From the NCBI GenBank assembly GCA_015665315.1, contig JADFAK010000145.1, positions 1 through 64,000 of the forward strand: 64,000 bases of DNA, written 5' to 3'. This DNA is from Flavobacteriales bacterium. Its GTDB lineage: Bacteria > Bacteroidota > Bacteroidia > Flavobacteriales_D > Sanyastnellaceae. The stretch's first letter is position 1. Each line of letters opens with the position of its first letter. The position numbers and the translations under genes were made by a program. Positions 26,051 to 34,366 of this stretch are shown piece after piece. The notes beneath the pieces were generated by a model. The model ran no database searches and was not told the DNA's origin. It was given only the letters and a program-made list of their open reading frames with translations.

Positions 26051-27510
26051 CAAGCACGTGTATGTTTAATCGAATAAAAGAAGACATAGCCATACCCCAA
26101 GCTGAGCATAATATGGAAAGGAAGCAGTCCGAATTCATTGGTCCAAAAGGCGTATGCCACTCCGGCAATGAAGTAGATCATCAACAGCCCTTCTAATATA
26201 GTAAGCGGATTGGTTTTGAGGGCACGGTATTTCTTATCGGTCCAACTGCCCGATTGCTTTTGAATGGCAAATTTGGGCGTGCGAATAAAAGGCGTTTTAC
26301 GTCCGGCGTAACCTTCGACCACCGCAATGGCATTGTGCAATGACAAGCCCATGCTCATAGAAAGGAACATGGGGAAATCGAGTAGAAATCTGCCAAAACC
26401 CTTCTTTTCATTGCGTTGAGAAACCCAGTAAAAAAAGGCCAATATGACGAAACTAAGCAGGAAGATACTGGCAAGATTGAACAGAAAATCAAAGTCATCG
26501 ATTGAATGTTTCACGACGAGTAGAGGAACACTCAACAGGGCTGTACAGAGCACACAGATGAAAATGAAGCTATTCATGAGATGGAAGGTCGCGTGCAATT
26601 TGGTACCTACGCCGATTCCTTTCTTCCGTAGCACTTTTGGTAAATTCTTCACGGCACATTCGGCCGCTCCTTTGGTCCACCTGAATTGCTGGTTTTTGAG
26701 CGCATTCATTTCGGCTGGTAATTCGGCGGGAGTGGCCACGTCTTCCAAGTACCTAAACTTCCAACCCACCAATTGTGCCCTGTAGCTTAAATCAAGATCC
26801 TCGGTAATGGTATCGTGCTGCCAACCACCGGCTTCTTCGATGCACAGGTTGCGCCAAACGCCGGCTGTTCCATTGAAATTTATAAAGTGGCCTTGCGAAT
26901 TCCTACCTCTTTGTTCGACCGAAAAGTGAGCGTCCAGACCAAAAGCTTGGAGCTTGGTAAGCAATGAATAATCCTTGTTCAAGTGTGCCCATCGGGTCTG
27001 CACAACGCCTACTTTCTTGTCCTTGAAAAAAGGAATTGTCTCTTTTAGAAATGAAGCATGCGGCACGAAGTCGGCATCGAATATCGCTGTAAACTCACTG
27101 TCGATCAAGGTGAGTCCGTACGCCAGAGCACCTGCTTTGTACCCTATTCTATCAGGACGTTTAACATGGGTGATTTTTATCCCTTGCGCAGCAATTTCTT
27201 GAACTTTTTTGGCGGCGACTTCAAAACTTTCGTCGTCGCTATCATCGAGTACTTGAATTTCGAACTTATCTCTTGGGTAATCTAGTAGAGCGACTGAATC
27301 AATTAATCGTTCGACCACATACAATTCATTGTACACGGGTAATTGAACAGTTACCGTGGGCCACTCTCCTTCGGCATAGTCTGTTTCAACGGGTTGGTTG
27401 TTTTTGCTTTTGGAGCGCACATAGGAGATGGCCAGACTTAACTGCACCATGCTGTACAGGAAAATGAAGGACAGAAAAAATCCGTATATGATAATGAGCA
27501 CCAGCTCCAC
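26050..27510 (-). CDS. Membrane glycosyltransferase family 2 (processive-synthase-like)
   Basis: 486 residues. An N-terminal helix (about 5-28) leads into a GT-A domain with DDSDDESFE, FDADFVP (DxD), TITEDLDLSYRA (catalytic TED) and QQFRWTKG (QxxRW), the D-DxD-TED-QxxRW set of cellulose/glucomannan-synthase-like enzymes. Four to five C-terminal helices follow. It probably polymerises or transfers hexose at the inner membrane; closest to CslA-type glucosyl/mannosyltransferases by length and layout. The start is GTG at 27510, sharing one base with the stop of the gene before it (TAGTG). Confidence 0.82.
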   Translation of the reverse strand: MELVLIIIYGFFLSFIFLYSMVQLSLAISYVRSKSKNNQPVETDYAEGEWPTVTVQLPVYNELYVVERLIDSVALLDYPRDKFEIQVLDDSDDESFEVAAKKVQEIAAQGIKITHVKRPDRIGYKAGALAYGLTLIDSEFTAIFDADFVPHASFLKETIPFFKDKKVGVVQTRWAHLNKDYSLLTKLQAFGLDAHFSVEQRGRNSQGHFINFNGTAGVWRNLCIEEAGGWQHDTITEDLDLSYRAQLVGWKFRYLEDVATPAELPAEMNALKNQQFRWTKGAAECAVKNLPKVLRKKGIGVGTKLHATFHLMNSFIFICVLCTALLSVPLLVVKHSIDDFDFLFNLASIFLLSFVILAFFYWVSQRNEKKGFGRFLLDFPMFLSMSMGLSLHNAIAVVEGYAGRKTPFIRTPKFAIQKQSGSWTDKKYRALKTNPLTILEGLLMIYFIAGVAYAFWTNEFGLLPFHIMLSLGYGYVFFYSIKHTRA

Positions 27511-28196
27511 TAGCTATATTTTAATATGGTGGCAATGATTTTGTAGCCTGCAAAGATAGTCCCTTTGACAGTTCCGGCTACTTTCGATTTCCCCGCGCCT
27601 CTTTTTCTATAATCAACAGGAATCTCCTTGAATCTCAGACCCTGGCGAATCGCTTTCACCTGCATTTCAACAGTCCACCCATAGGTACGATCCTTCATAT
27701 CCATTTTATTCAATGCGTCAAGGGAGACGGCACGGAAAGGACCTAAATCGGTGAATTTCACTTTGTAGATTATTCGAATCAAGAAAGTTGCGAGCCAATT
27801 GCCGAATACTTGTTGCGGAGTCATACTGCCACTTTCTCTGATTCCTAGGGCCCTGCTTCCTATGACCATGTCCACTTCATTTGCCCGAATGGGCTCTATC
27901 AATTCTATTAATTGCTCTGGATGATCGGAATAGTCGCCATCCATAAATACAATCGCATCGGCTTTTTCAGGAAGATCATTCACGTATTTAATGCCTTTCA
28001 AACAGGCGGCTCCATACCCCATGAATGTCTCGTGGAGCACCAGGGCGCCAGCAGCTTCGGCAACCTGCACGGTAGCATCGGTCGAGCCGTTGTTGACCAC
28101 AATAACATTGCGCACAAGGTTTCGATCAATATCTCCTACGACCCTTCCAATAGTACCCTCTTCATTGAATGCAGGGATTACAACGTCGACTATCAT
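27510..28196 (-). CDS. DPM1-like polyprenyl-phosphate glycosyltransferase (GT2)
   Basis: 228 residues, soluble GT2 without C-terminal membrane helices. VVIPAFNEEGTIG, NNGSTDAT and FMDGDYSDHP (DxD-type) are typical of dolichol-phosphate mannose synthase and its bacterial relatives, which load a polyprenyl phosphate with mannose or glucose. First gene of the operon DPM1-GT2-GTC-sugar dehydrogenase (and possibly the PNGase F-like gene), and therefore the likely source of lipid-linked sugar for the GT-C enzyme. The promoter -7 element ends only 4 nt before its ATG. Confidence 0.82.
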   Translation of the reverse strand: MIVDVVIPAFNEEGTIGRVVGDIDRNLVRNVIVVNNGSTDATVQVAEAAGALVLHETFMGYGAACLKGIKYVNDLPEKADAIVFMDGDYSDHPEQLIELIEPIRANEVDMVIGSRALGIRESGSMTPQQVFGNWLATFLIRIIYKVKFTDLGPFRAVSLDALNKMDMKDRTYGWTVEMQVKAIRQGLRFKEIPVDYRKRGAGKSKVAGTVKGTIFAGYKIIATILKYS

Positions 28197-28200
28197 CGTG

Positions 28201-28208
28201 CAAAAGTA
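28201..28208 (-). promoter_or_regulatory. -7 element 4 nt from the DPM1-like start (possible leaderless mRNA)
   Basis: Minus-strand TACTTTTG at 28201-28208 matches TAnnTTTG and is followed by CACG and the ATG at 28196. No good TTTG -33 element is seen 17-23 nt upstream, so the promoter call is tentative. Confidence 0.4.
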
Positions 28209-28314
28209 CTATTTGACGCACGTTGATTATCACATTTCTGTGTTGAGAAGTATCAATTTGTACATTTTTCCCTCTGAGCTATGGGTTTATCTTTATCGCG
28301 CCAAACGTATACCT

Positions 28315-29151
28315 ATGTTCAAAAACCTACTTTTTGTAGCTACCCTCAGCTTAATTTTAAGCAGCTGCTCTACCCCAGAAGCTTCCCCTATGGGATTTCA
28401 AGGAGAAATGAGTGAGCGCTATGTGAGTTTACGCCTCCTGCTCTCGGAGCAATTTCAACTAGCCTCAGAGGGCAATCCTTCGGAAGTTTCTAGCTATGTC
28501 GTGGACTTCGATCGAGAAAGTAAAAAGAGCACTATCCTTGAAGAAAGTACCAAGGACACTATTTTTCATGGACGTGCTTCACGAAATGGCGGCTTGTGGT
28601 TTTTGGAATACGATCAAGGCAATGGCACTTTTTGGGTGGGTGCTTTGAAAGCAGACGCCAACCATCTTCTAGGCTGGGGAAAAGTGAAAGAACAAATGCA
28701 GACGATTGAGGCGAAGGTGAAAGATGGATCTTTGCAATACTTGGTGGCTTCGAGAAGTGGCGCCGACAATATTCTGGCGGCCGATCAAAAGATTCTGACG
28801 CCTGTTTACAACGAAATCTTGGACGCGTCGGCGAAAGAGACTATAATCGTGCGTATTGGCAAAGGCCAAGGAGGGAATGATAAAGTGGAGGAAGAAGACC
28901 TTACTTCTTTCATTCGTAAAGTGCATCCGAATCCTGCAGATACGTATTTCGAGGTTGACTTGCGGTCGACTGGAAACTACATTCTACAGGTTGTTGATAT
29001 TCAAGGAACGATTGTTCACGAAGCTCCAATGACGACGAAGGAATTATCCGTCGACTGCACGCAATTTGCTGTAGGTAGCTACAACGTAGTCATCAGAAAT
29101 GCCGAGGATAAAAAAGAACTTGGAAGTAAGATGTTAAACGTTGGGCGCTAA
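28315..29151 (+). CDS. T9SS sorting-domain protein with a lipobox
   Basis: 278 residues from the ATG at 28315 (a longer frame runs back into the GT2 gene and is rejected). The signal sequence MFKNLLFVATLSLILSSC ends in a lipobox (LSSC), which predicts a lipid-anchored N-terminus. The middle (about 30-195) is a unique region with no recognised domain. Residues from about 200 form a T9SS type A sorting domain: VHPNPADTYFEV, YILQVVDIQGTIV and SYNVVIRN. Having both signals is unusual. Its 3' end overlaps that of the convergent aminotransferase gene by 18 bp. Confidence 0.75.
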   Translation: MFKNLLFVATLSLILSSCSTPEASPMGFQGEMSERYVSLRLLLSEQFQLASEGNPSEVSSYVVDFDRESKKSTILEESTKDTIFHGRASRNGGLWFLEYDQGNGTFWVGALKADANHLLGWGKVKEQMQTIEAKVKDGSLQYLVASRSGADNILAADQKILTPVYNEILDASAKETIIVRIGKGQGGNDKVEEEDLTSFIRKVHPNPADTYFEVDLRSTGNYILQVVDIQGTIVHEAPMTTKELSVDCTQFAVGSYNVVIRNAEDKKELGSKMLNVGR

Positions 29152-30360
29152 AGTCTCTTCAAATTCCAACCTTCCAGGATACTGCTTGAGGGCCACAGCT
29201 AAACATTCAACGGCCTTCCTCAAAGACTCTTTCTTCAAAACGTAGGCAATACGTACTTGATTGAATCCTTTGTCTGGCGACGCGTAAAAGCCCGAAGCCG
29301 GCGCCATCATAACAGTTTGATTTTCATGCTCAAAGCTTTCCAACATCCATTGGCAGAACTTATCGGCATCGTCAATAGGTAATTGGGCGATGCAATAAAA
29401 TGCGCCAGAAGGGTTAGGACAAATGACTCCCGGGATATTGTTAAGTCCTTCAACCATAATGTTTCGTCGGCCCACATACTCCTCAATAACTTCTTCAAAA
29501 TACTCAGGAGGAGTGTCTAAAGCTGCTTCGGCCGCTATCTGCCCCATCGTTGGAGGAGACAATCTCGCTTGCGCAAATCTAAGCGCTGCAGCCATAATCC
29601 CTTTATTCCTACTTATTAAGGCACCAATTCTAGAACCACACATGCTGTAGCGCTTACTAATCGAATCTACCAATATCACATTCTGCTCGATCCCTTTGAG
29701 ATTAAGAACAGAATACGGAGTAGCTCCATCGTAACAAAACTCACGGTAAACTTCATCGGCAAACAACCACAAGTCGTTATCTGTCACCAGTTTCTTCAAC
29801 TTAAACAGCTCTTCGTGCTTGTAGAGGTAACCTGTTGGATTTCCGGGATTGCAAATCAGGATTCCCTTCGTATTCGGGGTAATCTTCGCTTCAAATTCCT
29901 CGATGGTCGGCAAAGCGAATCCATCGTCTATCGTAGCCGTTACAGGAACAACTTTGATTCCCGACATCACAGCAAATCCGTTGTAATTGGCGTAGAACGG
30001 CTCTGGTATGATCACCTCATCACCTGGGTTTAGACAGGTTTGAAACGCAAACAACAAAGCTTCCGACCCACCCGTAGTGATCATAATATCCTCCACGTTT
30101 AGGTTGATATCATTGTCGGCATAATACTTCGCTAGGCCCTTGCGATAGGACAGAAAACCTTCCGAATTGGAATATTCGATAACGTCGAGCTTGACCCGCT
30201 TAAAACGGTCCATGACCACTTCGGGGGTTTTCACATCGGGCTGACCGATATTCAAGTGATAAACGATTCTACCTTTGTCTTTAGCTGCTTCGGCATATGG
30301 AACCAACTTTCGAATGGGTGACGCGGGCATTAGCGTCGCCTTATGTGATATTCCTGGCAT
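29134..30360 (-). CDS. Class I/II pyridoxal-phosphate aminotransferase
   Basis: 408 residues, fold type I. It shows NIGQPDVKTPE near the N-terminus, TTGGSEALLFAF (PLP phosphate), CNPGNPTGYL, DEVYREFCYDG, and the Schiff-base lysine in SISKRYSMCGSRIG. The late arginine lies in FNQVRIAYV. This is the aspartate/aromatic aminotransferase branch; the substrate is not determined. Single gene, with a -7 element immediately in front of its ATG. Confidence 0.92.
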   Translation of the reverse strand: MPGISHKATLMPASPIRKLVPYAEAAKDKGRIVYHLNIGQPDVKTPEVVMDRFKRVKLDVIEYSNSEGFLSYRKGLAKYYADNDINLNVEDIMITTGGSEALLFAFQTCLNPGDEVIIPEPFYANYNGFAVMSGIKVVPVTATIDDGFALPTIEEFEAKITPNTKGILICNPGNPTGYLYKHEELFKLKKLVTDNDLWLFADEVYREFCYDGATPYSVLNLKGIEQNVILVDSISKRYSMCGSRIGALISRNKGIMAAALRFAQARLSPPTMGQIAAEAALDTPPEYFEEVIEEYVGRRNIMVEGLNNIPGVICPNPSGAFYCIAQLPIDDADKFCQWMLESFEHENQTVMMAPASGFYASPDKGFNQVRIAYVLKKESLRKAVECLAVALKQYPGRLEFEETLAPNV

Positions 30361-30364
30361 GGGT

Positions 30365-30372
30365 CAAATGTA
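30365..30372 (-). promoter_or_regulatory. -7 element 4 nt from the aminotransferase start (possible leaderless mRNA)
   Basis: Minus-strand TACATTTG at 30365-30372 is an exact -7 match, followed by ACCC and the ATG at 30360. Initiation 5-7 nt downstream would fall on the start codon itself. The -33 element is not clear. Confidence 0.45.
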
Positions 30373-30452
30373 ATGTGAGAAATCTATTTGATCGCTATTG
30401 CAAGGGAATAAAATCACCTAAAAATCCGTAACATCCCTGCCTATCAATGCTT

Positions 30453-30752
30453 TCAGAGCTGTTTACTGGTGGGATATATGGCTTTACATTTGGCACATTC
30501 AAGGCCTTCCAAACTGTTGCGAAGCTTGATACCATCGATGTGATTCACTACAAATTCCTGAATAAAGGTATAGTTGGCACTGCCTTTACCCACCTCCAAT
30601 TGGAAGTCTTTCTCAATTTCTCGGATCTGATCGCCATATTCCTGCGATCCCCAACAATTCGGACATACCCCCTCAGGGGCGACTATATCTTCACCATTTT
30701 TCCGCTGTCCGAAGAATTTTACGACCTTTTCAACTAAGTTCATAATCACCAT
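30453..30752 (-). CDS. Small protein with two CxxC zinc-ribbon halves
   Basis: 99 residues, no signal peptide. CPNC (about 30-33) and CAKC (about 86-89) can form one zinc or iron site, as in rubredoxin or zinc-ribbon proteins. Between them lies an acidic segment. I recognise no function; similar small proteins occur in Flavobacteriia. Last gene of the DUF427-msrA-msrB run, 12 nt after msrB, so it may be part of the methionine-sulfoxide repair unit. The start could also be the ATG at 30743. Confidence 0.65.
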   Translation of the reverse strand: MVIMNLVEKVVKFFGQRKNGEDIVAPEGVCPNCWGSQEYGDQIREIEKDFQLEVGKGSANYTFIQEFVVNHIDGIKLRNSLEGLECAKCKAIYPTSKQL

Positions 30753-30764
30753 TTTCTATTCAAC

Positions 30765-31205
30765 TCAATCTACCTTCTTCAAGGCCACTGCATTCATACA
30801 GAATCTCAGTCCGCTTGGAGGCGGCCCATCGGGAAACACATGCCCTAAATGCGCATCGCAGGTATTGCAGGTTGTCTCAACGCGTGTCATGCCATGCGAT
30901 GTATCTTTAATATGACCTATTGCATTGTCTTTGATCGGTTGGGTAAATGAAGGCCACCCTGTTCCGCTGTCGAATTTCTCGTTGGCGTCGAACAATTCCG
31001 TTCCGCAACACACACAGGCATAGATTCCGGGTTCAAACAAGCTGCACGAATCAGAACTAAATGCTCGCTCCGTTCCTTTTAACCTAGCCACCCGAAACTG
31101 TTCTTCGGAAAGCACTTCTCTCCATTCTTCTGGACTTCGCTCATCTCGGCGATCTGGTGTCAAATTTCCGTGATTGGCGTATCTAATTACATCTGCCCAA
31201 TTCAT
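30765..31205 (-). CDS. msrB: Peptide-methionine (R)-S-oxide reductase
   Basis: Reduces R-methionine sulfoxide in proteins. 146 residues from ATG 31205. Zinc site from two CxxC pairs (CVCC and CNTC), GTGWPSF and the active-site Cys in LRFCMNAVAL near the C-terminus. The open frame continues to a GTG at 31235 inside msrA; the ATG, 13 nt after the msrA stop, is preferred. Cytosolic (no signal peptide). Second gene of an msrA-msrB pair. Confidence 0.94.
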   Translation of the reverse strand: MNWADVIRYANHGNLTPDRRDERSPEEWREVLSEEQFRVARLKGTERAFSSDSCSLFEPGIYACVCCGTELFDANEKFDSGTGWPSFTQPIKDNAIGHIKDTSHGMTRVETTCNTCDAHLGHVFPDGPPPSGLRFCMNAVALKKVD

Positions 31206-31218
31206 CTTTCTTTCGAAT

Positions 31219-31740
31219 TTATTGTTGCTTTTCACTTCTTTTCCTTTCTGCTTGTTGCCACCTATCGTTCATCACTTGAGGATACCGTTGAGCAATGGCC
31301 TGGAGTTTGGGAGTAATGTAGGTGGTACAAAACGGTCGCTCAGTATCCGAATAGTAGTAGTCCAAAAATTCGGGGTCGTTCAGTTTGAAATCCTCTAAAC
31401 TTATCACTTTTGTTATGATTTGCTGTGGAAATTCGGCTTGTAGATTTTTTATCGCCTGCTCAACTTCACATCCCGTTCTCTCTTCCTCAAAATAGATCGC
31501 CGATCGGTATTTTGTCCGCATGCTGTGCTCACTCGTACAACTATGCGAATGAAGGTGAACAGCCACAAGCAATTCAATAGGTGTTATCCCCGGATCAAAT
31601 TTTAATCGAATTCCTTCTGACCAAGCTTCGTGTGGATGTGCAGACTTGAGCCATCCTTGCTCAACTTCTAAAACGCCTTTTATCGAACGAAAAATCCCTT
31701 CGGTGCACCAATGGCAGCTTCCTCCCAGACCAATGACCAT
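31219..31740 (-). CDS. msrA: Divergent peptide-methionine (S)-S-oxide reductase
   Basis: 173 residues, one of two MsrA proteins here. The catalytic motif is GGSCHWC (nucleophile C9) where canonical MsrA has GGCFWC: the Phe that helps to form the methyl-binding pocket is His. The acidic residue (WSEGIRLKFDP) and the Tyr of KYRSAIYF are kept, and PFCTTYITPKL matches the YCRAVIEPK region of the canonical paralogue. It is therefore probably active but of a distinct subclass. Starts 2 nt after the DUF427 stop and is followed by msrB. Confidence 0.85.
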   Translation of the reverse strand: MVIGLGGSCHWCTEGIFRSIKGVLEVEQGWLKSAHPHEAWSEGIRLKFDPGITPIELLVAVHLHSHSCTSEHSMRTKYRSAIYFEEERTGCEVEQAIKNLQAEFPQQIITKVISLEDFKLNDPEFLDYYYSDTERPFCTTYITPKLQAIAQRYPQVMNDRWQQAERKRSEKQQ

Positions 31741-31742
31741 GT

Positions 31743-32027
31743 CTAACTCTCCACTACCTCAACACCCTTCCAAAATGCAAAATGCCCCTTGATATTCTTG
31801 GCCAACTCCTTGGTTTCAGGATAGTACCAAGCTGCATCAACATTCTCTTTACCGTCGACTTTGATCGTCTTATACGAAGCCGTCCCCTTCCAAGGACATA
31901 CGGTATGGGTCTCGCTTTCGGTAAAAAACTCTTCCTTGATATCGCTTGCAGGAAAATAATGATTCCCCTCAATATTCTTCGTGTCATTGCTCTCAGCGAT
32001 GACTTGTCCGTTCCAAATTGCTTTCAT
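31743..32027 (-). CDS. DUF427 family protein
   Basis: 94 residues. The block VCPWKGTASYKTI, preceded by YFPASDI and followed by AAWYYPET and VEVVE, is the DUF427 signature, a small beta-rich fold of unknown function. It contains one Cys (VCPWKG). It is the first gene of a tightly packed run (DUF427-msrA-msrB-zinc ribbon) and so probably belongs to oxidative-damage repair. The 122 nt in front of it shows no clear promoter. Confidence 0.88.
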   Translation of the reverse strand: MKAIWNGQVIAESNDTKNIEGNHYFPASDIKEEFFTESETHTVCPWKGTASYKTIKVDGKENVDAAWYYPETKELAKNIKGHFAFWKGVEVVES

Positions 32028-32149
32028 TTTCTGCTCTTTAACATGAATTATACTGTCACACTTTTACTTTTCTCCATCATTCTTTTTGGACGCCATTCGG
32101 CAAATGATCCAGTACAGACATTTGCGTATGCTAATCCCTAAAAATGGCA

Positions 32150-33730
32150 CTACGAACTACAAGACAACATCGAACAACCAACTTTATTCCTCGCCCATTC
32201 CGGTCTCTTGGCGTACCATTTGGATTTATTTTCTTGCTCGTTATAGGGCGATTTCAGCAATTCGTACAACTCCTCAACGACAGAATAGTCGCCCTTCTCG
32301 GCCTCGTCGATTGCCAATTGCGCCATGTAGTTTCTTAGAACATATTTGGGGTTCACCTTGTTCATTCTCGCCTTACGCTCTTGATCAGAACTATCCTCCT
32401 TCACCAAGCGCGCATCGTACAACTCAAACCAATTACGCCATTTTAACAGCAAGGCCCCCGTGCATTCCGACGGCTCGTAAAACGCCTCGAGCATCGTGCT
32501 AAAAAATGCATTGTCTTCATCCAATTTTTGTCCCACTTGATAATCGGCCAAACCGCGATAAAACAAGGTCATATCGGTCTCACTGCCCTGAAGCACTTTT
32601 TCGAGCTCGACGATCAATTCGTTATCACCTTCTTCCTCACCGGTGATGCCCAGTTTCTCCAACTTCATAGTCTTGTACTTCACTAGGTAATCGTTGCCAT
32701 ATTCCTCCAAAGCTTCCTCAAAAGGCTTGGCGTCGTTGACCAGTGGATATAGAGCGTTGGCCAGTTTGTGCAGGTTCCAAAACACCATTTCTGGCTGCTT
32801 GCCGTAGCGATATCTTCTGTGCTGACTGTCGGTCGTATTCGGTGTCCAGGTGAGATCATACCCCTCGAGCCAGCCGTATGGACCGTAGTCGATTGTATGA
32901 CCCAAAATGGACATATTGTCGGTGTTCATCACGCCGTGCACAAAGCCTACGCGCTGCCAGTGGATCACCATTTCAAGTGAGCGCCGACAAACCTCTTTAA
33001 ACATGGCACCGTAGCCTTGTGGAGTTAAAGGCAATTCGGGAAAATGATGCTTCAGTGTGAAATCTGCTAGTTTTTTGAGCGTGTCTACATCTTGGTTTGA
33101 CAGCAGGATTTCAAAGCTTCCAAAGCGGATAAATGACTCGGCCACGCGGCACACGACTGCACCTTGTTCCATCGCCGGATTCCCGTCATACATCACGTCG
33201 CGCATGACTTTGTTTCCAGTGAGCATCAAACTCAAAGACCTGCTCGTAGGTACTCCCAAATGGTGCATGGCCTCGCTACAAAGATGTTCCCTGATCGACG
33301 ATCTGAGAACCGCTAGGCCATCGGCGTTTCGGGAATAGGGTGTCTTTCCGGCGCCTTTCAACTGCAAAGCCCATGACTTGTTTTCATGCTCTACCTCAGC
33401 CAAATTAATCGCTCTCCCATCCCCCAGCTGACCGGCCCAATTGCCGAACTGATGCCCGCCATAACACATCGCATAGGGTCTCGTCCCGTCCAAAATCGAA
33501 GCGCCAGAAAACACCTGTAGAAATTCCTCACTTCCAAGCACTTTCGGGTCGAGCCCTATCAATTGAGCCACTTCTTCCGAAGCATGAATCAAGGATGGAT
33601 TGGCCGGAACAGTCGGATCGATGAAGGAGAAACATGCGCCCGTCACCTTGCGCTCGGTCCCTTGCTCAATCGGGTCGGCAGGTAGCTCCTTGTTAAAGGT
33701 ATCTTTGATATGTAATCCGTCTATCTTCAT
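32150..33730 (-). CDS. selO: SelO/YdiU-family protein adenylyltransferase
   Basis: Pseudokinase-fold enzyme that transfers AMP from ATP to Ser/Thr/Tyr of proteins, linked to redox homeostasis. 526 residues from ATG 33730. Family motifs: YGGHQFGNWAGQLGDGRA, LQLKGAGKTPYSR, RSSIREHL, VCRVAESFIRFG and HGVMNTDNMSILG with DYGPYGWLE (metal-binding Asn/Asp). It ends in GCSMLSCSS, the conserved C-terminal Cys tail; the selenocysteine of animal SelO is Cys here. It follows the thioredoxin-like gene by 24 nt in an msrA-led operon. Confidence 0.93.
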   Translation of the reverse strand: MKIDGLHIKDTFNKELPADPIEQGTERKVTGACFSFIDPTVPANPSLIHASEEVAQLIGLDPKVLGSEEFLQVFSGASILDGTRPYAMCYGGHQFGNWAGQLGDGRAINLAEVEHENKSWALQLKGAGKTPYSRNADGLAVLRSSIREHLCSEAMHHLGVPTSRSLSLMLTGNKVMRDVMYDGNPAMEQGAVVCRVAESFIRFGSFEILLSNQDVDTLKKLADFTLKHHFPELPLTPQGYGAMFKEVCRRSLEMVIHWQRVGFVHGVMNTDNMSILGHTIDYGPYGWLEGYDLTWTPNTTDSQHRRYRYGKQPEMVFWNLHKLANALYPLVNDAKPFEEALEEYGNDYLVKYKTMKLEKLGITGEEEGDNELIVELEKVLQGSETDMTLFYRGLADYQVGQKLDEDNAFFSTMLEAFYEPSECTGALLLKWRNWFELYDARLVKEDSSDQERKARMNKVNPKYVLRNYMAQLAIDEAEKGDYSVVEELYELLKSPYNEQENKSKWYAKRPEWARNKVGCSMLSCSS

Positions 33731-33754
33731 GTCTTTTGACAAACTTTTTTGGCG

Positions 33755-34366
33755 TTAATTCATTTGAATGGTCTGCTCTTGCAAAAAGTCAATTGCGCCA
33801 TCGGTATTGACCCGGAAATCATTAAAAATTACCGTGCCTTGTGGGTCAATGAACACAAACCAAGGCGTACCTCCAGTCCTGTAATGATACATAACGCTCG
33901 AGTGATTTTCGGTCGATGCATCGCCTATATCATGTCCAAAAGGAATTTTCAGATCGTACTTGATCTGCGTTTCCCGAATCTTGTCATAGGTATTGGCCTC
34001 AAAGCCCTCGAAAACCGTCTGCACAGCCAGAAATTCAACCTTTCTATTCCCTTTCAGTCCGTCAACCATTTTCTTTAGCATAGGTAATCCCGCACTATGA
34101 CATCCAAGACACCACGATTGGTAGCAAAACAGAACTGTATACTTGCCTATGTTGTTGGCCAACTTTGGCGCATCCATTTCTTTCCCATTGCCGTCGATCC
34201 AACGAGCTACTTCCAGTTCAGGAGCTTTGTCTCCCTCTATTCCATATCCATCGTCTTCTTCCATTGTATTGTATTTTGTTTTTAAACTGTCTGCCTGGTT
34301 CTCCGTTATTGTCGAGGCTCCGAGCAGACTACTCAGCAAAACAGCCACCGAGAAGTTGTAAACCAT
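33755..34366 (-). CDS. TlpA-like thioredoxin-fold protein
   Basis: 203 residues from the ATG at 34366, which shares one base with the msrA stop (TGATG). The N-terminal hydrophobic segment (MVYNFSVAVLLSSLLGAS) predicts export. The thioredoxin fold has SWCLGC (CxxC) near residue 85 and a cis-Pro in GGTPWFVFID. Redoxins of this kind reduce disulfides in the periplasm. As it is coupled to msrA, an electron-donor role in repair of oxidised envelope proteins is possible, but both Msr proteins next to it lack signal peptides. Confidence 0.8.
   Translation of the reverse strand: MVYNFSVAVLLSSLLGASTITENQADSLKTKYNTMEEDDGYGIEGDKAPELEVARWIDGNGKEMDAPKLANNIGKYTVLFCYQSWCLGCHSAGLPMLKKMVDGLKGNRKVEFLAVQTVFEGFEANTYDKIRETQIKYDLKIPFGHDIGDASTENHSSVMYHYRTGGTPWFVFIDPQGTVIFNDFRVNTDGAIDFLQEQTIQMN

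Noticed and set aside
29134-29151. 18-bp overlap of the convergent T9SS and aminotransferase genes as an antisense control element
   Set aside because: Short convergent overlaps are common in dense genomes (also at 36816-36819), and no hairpin is present.
32044-32142. Short plus-strand frame (32 codons) with a signal-like start in the DUF427-selO gap
   Set aside because: Too short, no ribosome or promoter signal, and it faces the surrounding operon; no support beyond the open frame.
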